Source: an uncultured Lachnospiraceae bacterium (GTDB lineage: Bacteria; Bacillota; Clostridia; Lachnospirales; Lachnospiraceae). From it: 14,132 bases of DNA. The stretch lies in NCBI GenBank assembly GCA_902783095.1, contig CACZPX010000028.1, forward strand, positions 1 to 14,132. Reading direction: 5' to 3'. Positions 1 to 6,288 of the stretch are shown here, one piece after another. A model generated the notes under the pieces. The model saw only the letters and a list, made by a program, of their open reading frames with translations. It did no database searches and was not told the origin of the DNA. The translations under genes and the position numbers were made by a program. Position 1 is the stretch's first letter, and each line of letters begins with the position of its first letter.

Positions 1-24
1 CAGGCCTTGTCAAGATTGCCGGTC

Positions 25-53
25 TTGTATCCGGAAAAGCATGGCGGTATAAT
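25..53 (+). promoter_or_regulatory. Sigma-A-type promoter of the M6-like protease gene
   Basis: A perfect TATAAT (48-53) lies 17 bases after TTGTAT (25-30), which matches the first three bases of the -35 consensus. Transcription would begin near 60, leaving a leader of about 40 bases that carries the AAAGGAG ribosome site at 87-93. Confidence 0.6.
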
Positions 54-100
54 GGCGGAACAGGGATTCCATCCTATTTTTGCAGTAAAGGAGTATCAGG

Positions 101-1255
101 ATGAAAGACGTTTCTGCGGCGAAATTTACGCCGGATCCCGCAAGTCTGCACGGGGACAATCTCACGGGCTGCTTTCCCATCGACACCGCCTTCGTGGCGG
201 ATACCGGCCGCATGCTGCGCGCGGTGATGATCTTTGTGGATTTTCCCAACGCCAGGGCGGAGGACCTGGAAGGGCGCTACGGCAGCTTTGACTATTACTA
301 TGACGCGCTGGCCATGGAGGGGTTGGAATTTTTTAAGAAGGCCTCCTTCGGCAAGATGCATTTTACGATCGACCGCGTCGACAAGTGGTTCCGTATGCCC
401 AAAAACGATAATGAATACCACATGTCCCGCGTGATGAAGGCGGAAGACCACCGCAACTACATCGCGGAGGCGGTGCGCCTGACAGAAGCGGAGGTGGATT
501 ACCGCAAGTATGACATGCTCTACATCGTACCGCCCAAAAGCGCGGTGAACGTGCCGTTTTCCCCTACCATGTGCGCGCGGACCACGTCGGACATCGTCAC
601 GTCCTACGGCGCCCGCGTGGGACTCGCCGTGACCGTGGGGCAGGACATGCACTGGCGCCGCGGCAAGCTGCTGGTACACGAGACCGGCCATATGACCGGC
701 ATGCCGGACTACTACACCTATCATCCAGAAGAAGGCGAGACCGCCTTTGCGCACTGCGGCGGCTGGGACGTGATGGGCTGGATCGAAGGCCGCGCGCCGG
801 ACTTTTTCGGCTACGGCAAGTGGCGCTACGGCTGGTTTGACGACGATCAGGTGGAGGTCTTTACGGGCAACGGAAGCTGGGAGCACACCCTCACCCCCAT
901 CGAGACGGAGAAGGGGAACAAGCTCGCCGTGATCCCCATCGACGAACACAGCGGTTACGTGGTGGAAAGCCGCCGCGGCATTGCGCTGGACGCCGCGCTG
1001 GAAGACCGGCAGGGCGTGCTGATCTACTACGTGAACGGCTACCGCGGCAGCGGAGACGGCTGCCTGACCGTGTGCCCGCCGCAGCCGGAGCGTTACCGCA
1101 GGCTGGACAAGGACGATAACGAGGAACTGTTCGGCATAAAGGAGGGCCAGGTGGCCGCCTTTGCGGATAAAGCCCGCGGGATCACCGTGACGGTTTTGGC
1201 CTCCGGGGCCTTCGGCGACACCATCCGGATCACGCGCGGGGACGTGCACTGACGG
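101..1255 (+). CDS. M6-like zinc metalloprotease, cytoplasmic by appearance
   Basis: A 384-codon gene for a predicted zinc metallopeptidase. The motif HETGHMTGMPDYY (residues 193-205) fits the HExxHxxGxxD zinc site of M6 (immune inhibitor A-like) proteases: H193 and H197 as ligands, E194 as catalytic base, D203 as probable third ligand. GGWDVMGW (220-227) looks like the Met-turn that follows such sites, with M225. The N-terminal part (about 40-100) has the beta-strand and 'FFKKASFGKMHF' pattern common in M6 domain proteins. Residues after about 250 look like a beta-rich tail. AAAGGAG sits 7 bases before the ATG, which settles the start. There is no signal peptide or membrane segment, although M6 enzymes are usually secreted. 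It is a monocistronic unit with its own promoter and terminator. The substrate is unknown. The stop is TGA at 1250-1252 by the reading frame; the end given here may run up to three bases past it. Confidence 0.75.
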
Positions 1256-1268
1256 AGCGTAACAAAAC

Positions 1269-1322
1269 AGAACCTGCACAGACGGCAGAGCTTTCGCCTA
1301 ACTGCATGTGCAGGTTCTTTTT
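1269..1322 (+). terminator. Intrinsic terminator after the M6-like protease
   Basis: A perfect 12-base inverted repeat, AGAACCTGCACA (1269-1280) and TGTGCAGGTTCT (1307-1318), closes a 26-base loop and is followed by T residues and AT-rich sequence. It starts about 17 bases after the protease stop codon. The loop is longer than usual for a terminator. Confidence 0.7.
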
Positions 1323-1345
1323 ATATCCTGTATTTGTGCTCGAAA

Positions 1346-1408
1346 GAGGACGGAAGGACCGTCCCCGCGTCCTCAGACGAGGACGGAAGGACCGTCCCCG
1401 TGTCCTCA
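1346..1408. repeat. Two tandem copies of a GC-rich palindromic repeat
   Basis: Two 29-base units (1346-1374 and 1379-1407) lie 33 bases apart and differ at one base. Read on the minus strand the shared core is GAGGACRCGGGGACGGTCCT. Each unit is an imperfect palindrome with outer arms GAGGAC and GTCCTC and inner arms GGAC and GTCC. Read as minus-strand RNA, two mismatches become G-U pairs, so the hairpin is more stable in that direction. The same core occurs three more times at 8726-8825. Both sites are gaps between convergent genes. The T in front of each core gives TGA, and at 1406-1408 this TGA is the stop codon of the DUF4438 gene. Confidence 0.85.
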
Positions 1409-2260
1409 GAGCAGGATGTCGGCCAGGTTGGCCTTCGGATCCAGCCGGTAGCCCAGCTTGCCGTTTAGGCAGGAGAACAGGGTGGTGACGCCCGGGCCGT
1501 GGCCGGAGATCAGGCAGTCGCTGTGCACGATCACGCCGATGGACAGCGCGCCGGTGATGAAATTGCGGCCGTTGACGTTGTCGCAGTCCAAAAGCGCCAC
1601 GATGTCGCCGAAGCGCAGTTCGTCCAGTCCGTATTCCTTCACCAGCTTCTTGTCGAACATGGTGATGTCATAGTCGCCCTTCTTGGTGGTGGAGGCGCCC
1701 AGGCCGGAGCCCATCAGGCAGCCGGGCACGGTCTTTGCCACGGGGACGATCAGCTTGCCGTCTTCCTCGGTGACGTTCAGCTTCTCCAAAAGGTCCGGAT
1801 CCAGGTTCATCACGGCGATATCCGGCCAGTCCAGCAGTTCCATGCCCTGGCCGTAGGCCTTGACGTTGATCTTGTCGCCGATGTTCAAAAGCTCCAGCGT
1901 CTCTTCGTCAAAGTACATGATCACGTGCTCGATGCCGCCGTGCGTGCCGGTCACAAAGCCCTTGCGGCCTTTCGCGTCGCCGGAGATCACGGTCGCCTCG
2001 TTGCCGATGCAGGAGAGGTAGTTGTAGGCGTTGCTCTTTTTCTCGTCATAGTTTTTGGTAGAGACGCCGGGTTCCACGTGGTCGCCGGCAAAAAAGCAGG
2101 CCAGGTCGCCGATCTTTACGTTGTAGGTGATGCCGCCGGTGCCGGGCAGCACAAAGACCTTGCCGTTGTGGTCCAGCTTGCCCGCGGCGTTATAGGTGGG
2201 GGCGGAGACCTCTCCCTGTACGGAGATCTTCACCAGTCGTTCTCTGTTGATTCGCAGCAT
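1406..2260 (-). CDS. DUF4438 domain-containing protein
   Basis: A 284-residue protein recognised as the DUF4438 family, whose best-known member in memory is Thermotoga maritima TM1086. The function is unknown. Typical stretches are GGITYNVKIGD, FAGDHVEPGVS and ISGHGPGVTTLFSC. It is rich in Gly and beta-strand patterns and has no signal peptide or membrane helix, so it should be cytosolic. The reading frame opens 12 codons further upstream, but GAGGAGGG (2268-2275) sits 7 bases before the ATG at 2258-2260, which fixes the start there. It lies 66 bases downstream of the C69 dipeptidase gene on the same strand, with a hairpin in between, so it is probably co-transcribed to some degree. The stop codon is formed by the edge of a palindromic repeat. 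Confidence 0.8.
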   Translation of the reverse strand: MLRINRERLVKISVQGEVSAPTYNAAGKLDHNGKVFVLPGTGGITYNVKIGDLACFFAGDHVEPGVSTKNYDEKKSNAYNYLSCIGNEATVISGDAKGRKGFVTGTHGGIEHVIMYFDEETLELLNIGDKINVKAYGQGMELLDWPDIAVMNLDPDLLEKLNVTEEDGKLIVPVAKTVPGCLMGSGLGASTTKKGDYDITMFDKKLVKEYGLDELRFGDIVALLDCDNVNGRNFITGALSIGVIVHSDCLISGHGPGVTTLFSCLNGKLGYRLDPKANLADILL

Positions 2261-2294
2261 GTTTTTTCCCTCCTCTGTGGTCTTTAGTGATATC

Positions 2295-2320
2295 AAAAGG
2301 ACCGGCGGTCAGGCCGGTCC
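2295..2320 (-). terminator. Hairpin between the C69 dipeptidase and DUF4438 genes
   Basis: Read on the minus strand, GGACCGGC and GCCGGTCC form an 8-base stem over a 6-base loop, followed by only four T residues (2295-2298). This could be a weak terminator that lowers expression of the DUF4438 gene, or an mRNA-stabilising hairpin. Confidence 0.5.
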
Positions 2321-2326
2321 CGGAAT

Positions 2327-3808
2327 TCAGGCGTCCGAACGCGAAAAGGCGTTCTTCATCAGGTTGCTGGCCGTAAACAGGACCCTGTCCAGCGTAGCGG
2401 CCGTCTCTTCCTTGAGCATCTTCGTGAGCGCGGCGTTTGCCTCTTCGCACAGGGCGGTGCCGTCCGCATAGGGCAGATCGGCCGCAAACTGCTTATCATA
2501 GGCGTTGATCAGCCGGTGTCCCGCGGTCTGCACGGCCAGCTGGTAGCGCTCGATGATATTGGAGCACTCGGCAAAGTGGGCGTCCGCCAGCGCGCCGATC
2601 AGGCGGTTGTTCCAGTAAAAGCTGTCCGTGGAGACGGCCGCCGTGGTGCAGGAGAGATACTCCGGCGCGGCGTCCATGTTGGCGTACAGCGGCACCAGCG
2701 CGTTGAAGGCGTTGGAACCGAAGGTGAGCCACTCCAGGGCCATGTTCGCGGCGGGCATGTAGGGGCGCAGCTGCGTCACGGTCAGGAAATTGTTGCGGTT
2801 GATGCCGATGGGGCGCAGGCGGCCCTTCTCGGGCGCGTTTCCTTTGCCGTAGGGGTTGTAGGGCGTGCCCTGGTAATAGCCGGACAGCGCGTATTTGACG
2901 TCCTCCACCGTGATCTTATGCTCCGGCACCATGGCCCAGGGCAGATCGTCGTCGTCCGGGCGGTAATCTGCGTCCGGGCCGTCCCAGCCGCAGGTGCGCG
3001 GATTGAAGAACCGCTGTACGAACCAGGCGCGGGGCGTGTTGTACGTGTGGTCCGCGTCGGAATGGCTGCCAAAGGCCAGACGCGCGTTAAAGCTGCCGTC
3101 CATGGAGAGATCCAGATGGTTTTCGGCGATGAATTCCCGCAGGTCGGCGGAGCACATATGGCTTTCCTGCGCGCCGAAGGCGTCGTCCAGATCAAATTCG
3201 TCGATGCCGAACCAGTTGGGCATCACCACGTAGGCGTCGTCCGGTACGCGCTTTGCGATCCAGTGATGGCCGCCGATCGTCTCCAGCCACCAGATCTCGT
3301 CCACGTCCTGGAAGGCGATGCCGTTCATCTCGTAGGTGCCGTATTTTTCCAGATAGCCGCCCAGAAGCCGCACGCCTTCACGCGCGCTGTGCATGTAGGG
3401 CAGAAGCAGCGTTTCCATATCCTCCTCGCCTATGCCGCCGGGGGTCTCGGGTCTGCCGTCAGCCGCGGGCTGGTATTCCACCAGCGGGTCCGCGCCAAGC
3501 ACGCGCTCGTTGGAGGTGAGCGTCTCGGTGGCGGTGATCGCCACGTTTTTCGTGTTCACACCGGCGCCGCCCCACAGGCCGCGGTTCGGGATCACGTTCG
3601 GAAGCGACGTGTAGCGCAGAGGGGTTGCGGGCAGTTCTATGGTCAGGTGCGAGATCTTGGACGTATAGACGCGCGGCTGGTCTTCCGGGCGCACGACCGT
3701 CAGCTTTTTGGGATCAAAGCTGCCGCCGCCGGAATCGTGGTCGCGGGCGACCAGGGTGGAGCCGTCGTAAGAGGCCTTTTTGCCTACTAAGAGCGTTGTG
3801 CAGGGCAT
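2327..3808 (-). CDS. C69-family dipeptidase (PepD-like)
   Basis: A 493-residue cysteine dipeptidase of peptidase family C69 (formerly U34), an N-terminal nucleophile hydrolase. The signature CTTLLVGKKASYDGST follows the initiator almost at once, and Cys3 is the expected nucleophile, freed by removal of Met-Pro. Further family-like stretches are NRGLWGGAGVN and GGHHWIAKRVPDDAY. Length is normal for the family (about 470-500). The frame opens six codons earlier, but GAGGAGG (3818-3824) lies 9 bases before the ATG at 3806-3808 and the family start is MxCTT, so this start is preferred. No signal peptide is seen, so it probably hydrolyses dipeptides in the cytosol. It is divergent from tgt and is followed by the DUF4438 gene. 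A TACAAT on the minus strand at 3861-3866 may be its -10 box, but no good -35 was found. Confidence 0.9.
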   Translation of the reverse strand: MPCTTLLVGKKASYDGSTLVARDHDSGGGSFDPKKLTVVRPEDQPRVYTSKISHLTIELPATPLRYTSLPNVIPNRGLWGGAGVNTKNVAITATETLTSNERVLGADPLVEYQPAADGRPETPGGIGEEDMETLLLPYMHSAREGVRLLGGYLEKYGTYEMNGIAFQDVDEIWWLETIGGHHWIAKRVPDDAYVVMPNWFGIDEFDLDDAFGAQESHMCSADLREFIAENHLDLSMDGSFNARLAFGSHSDADHTYNTPRAWFVQRFFNPRTCGWDGPDADYRPDDDDLPWAMVPEHKITVEDVKYALSGYYQGTPYNPYGKGNAPEKGRLRPIGINRNNFLTVTQLRPYMPAANMALEWLTFGSNAFNALVPLYANMDAAPEYLSCTTAAVSTDSFYWNNRLIGALADAHFAECSNIIERYQLAVQTAGHRLINAYDKQFAADLPYADGTALCEEANAALTKMLKEETAATLDRVLFTASNLMKNAFSRSDA

Positions 3809-3937
3809 GGTGATGTTCCTCCTCATTTCCGGTCCGTGCGGGACCGTTTCTGCTGCTGTGATTGTACCGCAGATCCCCGCGGAATGGTAGGGCTGCCATT
3901 AAAATTTTGCCGGGAAACCGCGCCTGCCGGATCGCGC

Positions 3938-3965
3938 TTGCAATCGACCGGTATTTTGGTATACT
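3938..3965 (+). promoter_or_regulatory. Extended -10 promoter of tgt, almost touching the start codon
   Basis: TTGCAA (3938-3943), a 16-base spacer, then TATACT (3960-3965) preceded by TGG, which makes an extended -10 (TGnTATACT). The predicted transcription start, near 3971-3973, is only a few bases before the tgt ATG at 3975. Confidence 0.65.
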
Positions 3966-3974
3966 GAGCACACT

Positions 3975-5105
3975 ATGTACAAACTCATCAAAAAAATCGG
4001 AAGAGCAAAACGCGGCAGGCTGACCACGGTGCACGGCACCATTGAGACGCCTGTCTTTATGAACGTCGGCACCGCGGGGGCCATCAAGGGCGCCGTGGCC
4101 GCGGAGGATCTGGAGCAGATCGGCACGCAGGTGGAACTGTCCAACACCTATCACCTGCACGTGCGGCCGGGCGACGAGCTGATCAAAAGCCTGGGCGGCC
4201 TGCACAAATTCATGAACTGGCACCGGCCCATCCTCACGGATTCCGGCGGCTTTCAGGTGTTCTCCCTGGCGGGCTTGCGCAAGATCAAAGAAGAGGGCGT
4301 CACCTTCCACTCGCACGTGGACGGCCGCCTGATCTTTATGGGCCCGGAGGAGAGCATGCGCATCCAGTCCAATCTGGGTTCCACCATCGCCATGGCTTTT
4401 GACGAGTGCCCGCCCAGCAAGGCGGAGCGCGGATATATCGAGCAGAGCGTGGCCCGCACCACCAGATGGCTGGCGCGCTGCAAGCAGGAGATGGCGCGCC
4501 TGAACGCCCTTCCGGATACCGTCAATCCGCACCAGCTGCTGTTCGGCATCAACCAGGGCGGCGTATGCGACGATATCCGCATCGACCACGCAAAGGAGAT
4601 CACGGCCATGGACCTGGACGGCTACGCCGTGGGCGGTCTGGCCGTGGGCGAGACGCACGAGGAGATGTACCGCATCCTGGACAGCGTGGTGCCGTATCTG
4701 CCGGAGGACAAGCCCACCTACCTGATGGGCGTGGGGACGCCGCTCAACATCCTGGAGGCAGTGGACCGCGGCGTGGACTTTTTCGACTGCGTTTATCCGT
4801 CCCGCAACGGCCGGCACGGCCACGTCTATACCGATCAGGGAAAGCTCAACCTGTTCAACGCGCAGTACGAGCGGGATCTGCGCCCCATCGAAGAGGGCTG
4901 TCAGTGCCCGGCCTGCAGAAATCACAGCCGCGCCTACATCCGGCACCTGTTAAAGGCCGGAGAAATGCTGGGAATGCGATTATGTGTCTTGCATAATCTG
5001 TTTTTTTATAATAATATGATGAGTGAGATTCGCGAGGCCATTGACGGCGATACCTGGCAAGAGTATAAGCGAATGAAAGCAGAAAAAGTAGGAGGCTCCA
5101 AATGA
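3975..5105 (+). CDS. tgt: tRNA-guanine transglycosylase (queuine/preQ1 tRNA-ribosyltransferase)
   Basis: This enzyme swaps the wobble guanine 34 of tRNAs with GUN anticodons for preQ1, the first tRNA-bound step of queuosine synthesis. At 376 residues it has normal length. Numbering runs seven ahead of E. coli Tgt at the C-terminal end. D89 in DSGGFQVFSL is the general base, D143 lies in FDECPP, GGLAVGE (220-226) is the base-binding loop, and D271 in FDCVYPSRNGRHG is the nucleophile. Zinc ligands are C309, C311, C314 and H340. No Shine-Dalgarno is visible and the promoter ends at 3965, so translation may be leaderless. The TGA overlaps the ATG of yajC by four bases (ATGA), implying translational coupling. 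No queA or preQ1 riboswitch is adjacent. Confidence 0.97.
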   Translation: MYKLIKKIGRAKRGRLTTVHGTIETPVFMNVGTAGAIKGAVAAEDLEQIGTQVELSNTYHLHVRPGDELIKSLGGLHKFMNWHRPILTDSGGFQVFSLAGLRKIKEEGVTFHSHVDGRLIFMGPEESMRIQSNLGSTIAMAFDECPPSKAERGYIEQSVARTTRWLARCKQEMARLNALPDTVNPHQLLFGINQGGVCDDIRIDHAKEITAMDLDGYAVGGLAVGETHEEMYRILDSVVPYLPEDKPTYLMGVGTPLNILEAVDRGVDFFDCVYPSRNGRHGHVYTDQGKLNLFNAQYERDLRPIEEGCQCPACRNHSRAYIRHLLKAGEMLGMRLCVLHNLFFYNNMMSEIREAIDGDTWQEYKRMKAEKVGGSK

Positions 5106-5482
5106 AAAAACTGTTAGCGATCCTGACCACCTGTCTCGGCGCGCTCGGACTGGCCGGATGCATGCCCACCCAGCAGGCAGCGGACGGCTCCACCGGTACC
5201 GGCGGCAGCGGCACCATCGTACTCATCGTCTACGTCGTTGCGATCGTAGCGTTCGTGTACTTCCTGATGATCCGCCCGCAGCGCAAGCAGCGCCAGCAGC
5301 AGGCTCAGCTGTTCAATTCCATGAGCATCGGTGATTCCGTCCTGACCACCAGCGGTTTTTACGGCGTGATCATCGACATCACGGACGACACCGTGATCGT
5401 GGAGTTCGGCAGCAACAAGAACTGCCGCATCCCGATGCAGAAGCAGGCCATCGTTCAGATCGAAAAGCCCAACCAGGGTTGA
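5102..5482 (+). CDS. yajC: Preprotein translocase accessory subunit YajC with a lipoprotein-like N-terminus
   Basis: YajC is a small membrane protein that associates with SecDF and the SecYEG channel. The core is clear: a hydrophobic helix at about 38-57, the RPQRKQ motif just after it (58-63), and the cytosolic domain with GDSVLTTSGFYGVI and EFGSNKNCRIPM. Unusually, residues 1-20 read as a lipoprotein signal: a KK n-region, a hydrophobic stretch, and the lipobox LAGC with Cys20. A Gly/Ser/Thr linker follows (about 28-37). Most YajC proteins have a short non-lipoprotein N-terminus. The start is supported by AGGAGG (5090-5095) and the 4-base overlap with tgt. A strong terminator follows, so secD and secF are not in this operon. 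Confidence 0.93.
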   Translation: MKKLLAILTTCLGALGLAGCMPTQQAADGSTGTGGSGTIVLIVYVVAIVAFVYFLMIRPQRKQRQQQAQLFNSMSIGDSVLTTSGFYGVIIDITDDTVIVEFGSNKNCRIPMQKQAIVQIEKPNQG

Positions 5483-5496
5483 TCGGATGATAGAGT

Positions 5497-5530
5497 AAAG
5501 CCCCCGGAGAACGGTTCTCCGGGGGCTTTT
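5497..5530. terminator. Bidirectional intrinsic terminator between yajC and plsC
   Basis: A perfect 16-base inverted repeat: AAAGCCCCCGGAGAAC (5497-5512) and GTTCTCCGGGGGCTTT (5514-5529). On the plus strand it ends in CTTTT, and on the minus strand in CTTTA. It sits in the 65-base gap between two convergent genes and can serve both. Confidence 0.92.
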
Positions 5531-5547
5531 CCTATGACTATTTTTGC

Positions 5548-6276
5548 TTACACGTTCTCGTCATACATACGCTGGATCTCATCGTAGACCTGCTGGTGCA
5601 GCGTCTTCAGCTCCGGACGGGACAGGCCGGCGGTCTCGATCGGCTTGCCCACGGCGATGGTGATCGTCTGCTTCTGCAGTTTGGGCATGTGGTTTTCCAG
5701 GATGTCGTCGGTATGGACAAAGGCCACGGGCACCACCGGCACGCCGGCCTTCTCCGCGATCTTAAAACTGCCCTCCTTGAACGGCAGGACCTTCTCTTCG
5801 TGGCCGCGGGTACCCTCCGGGCAGATCCAGATGGAGTAGCCTTCCTTCACTTCGTCCACGGCCTTGTTGATGGTGCGCAGTCCCTCGCGCGGGTTGCTGC
5901 GGTCCAGGAAGATGCAGCCTAGGAGCAGCATCCACCAGGACATGACCGGGACCTTTTTGAATTCTTTTTTCCCTACAAAGCCATAATAGCCGGGCACGGC
6001 CACGTAGGCGGTGATGATGTCAAAATAGCTGCGGTGATTGCTGACGAACAGCACGGGCGTGCCCTTGGGCGGAATGTTTTCTTTTCCCACCAGGTTGATC
6101 TTCGTGCCGGCGATCGGCAGGAAGACCCGCATCACAAAGCCGACAAAGCCGTAGGTCAGGATGCGCGAAGCCCGCTTGGAAAAGAGCTTTACCAGCAGGA
6201 TGATGAGCATCACCGGCAGGCCGATGATCACCACCGTTAAGAGGGCCGCAATGCAGAATAAAATGGTGCGCAGCAT
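5548..6276 (-). CDS. plsC: 1-acyl-sn-glycerol-3-phosphate acyltransferase
   Basis: This enzyme adds the second acyl chain to lysophosphatidic acid, giving phosphatidic acid for membrane lipid synthesis. The protein has 242 residues. An N-terminal hydrophobic segment (about 4-30) anchors it to the membrane. The acyltransferase blocks are all present: NHRSYFD (80-86, catalytic H81 and D86), FLDR (123-126), PEGTRG (153-158) and VPVVPVAF (179-186). GGAGG (6283-6287) lies 6 bases before the ATG. The gene begins 12 bases after the pncB stop codon, so the two form an operon with transcription from the pncB promoter. It ends at the shared bidirectional terminator. Acyl-donor specificity cannot be read from the sequence. 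Confidence 0.93.
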   Translation of the reverse strand: MLRTILFCIAALLTVVIIGLPVMLIILLVKLFSKRASRILTYGFVGFVMRVFLPIAGTKINLVGKENIPPKGTPVLFVSNHRSYFDIITAYVAVPGYYGFVGKKEFKKVPVMSWWMLLLGCIFLDRSNPREGLRTINKAVDEVKEGYSIWICPEGTRGHEEKVLPFKEGSFKIAEKAGVPVVPVAFVHTDDILENHMPKLQKQTITIAVGKPIETAGLSRPELKTLHQQVYDEIQRMYDENV

Positions 6277-6288
6277 GTTTTGCCTCCG

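Noticed and set aside
74..1279. A 401-codon minus-strand frame opposite the M6-like gene
   Set aside because: It is a shadow of the GC-rich codon pattern, rich in His, Arg, Val and Ala, without family motifs, while the plus strand has a zinc site and a ribosome site.
1306..1488. A 60-codon frame starting in the terminator, with repeated RKDRPRVLR
   Set aside because: It is only a translation of the palindromic repeats. The first codons lie in the terminator hairpin.
2516..3790. A 424-codon plus-strand frame opposite the C69 dipeptidase gene
   Set aside because: It has shadow composition and no recognisable domain, and the minus strand encodes a clear C69 enzyme.
3861..3889. Promoter of the C69 dipeptidase (TACAAT on the minus strand)
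   Set aside because: The -10 is acceptable but nothing like a -35 or extended -10 accompanies it, so it was not listed as a feature.
3809..3974. preQ1 riboswitch upstream of tgt
   Set aside because: The promoter ends about ten bases before the start codon, so no leader remains to hold an aptamer.
3714..4946. A 410-codon minus-strand frame across tgt
   Set aside because: It is antisense to an unmistakable Tgt and runs into the start of the C69 gene out of frame.
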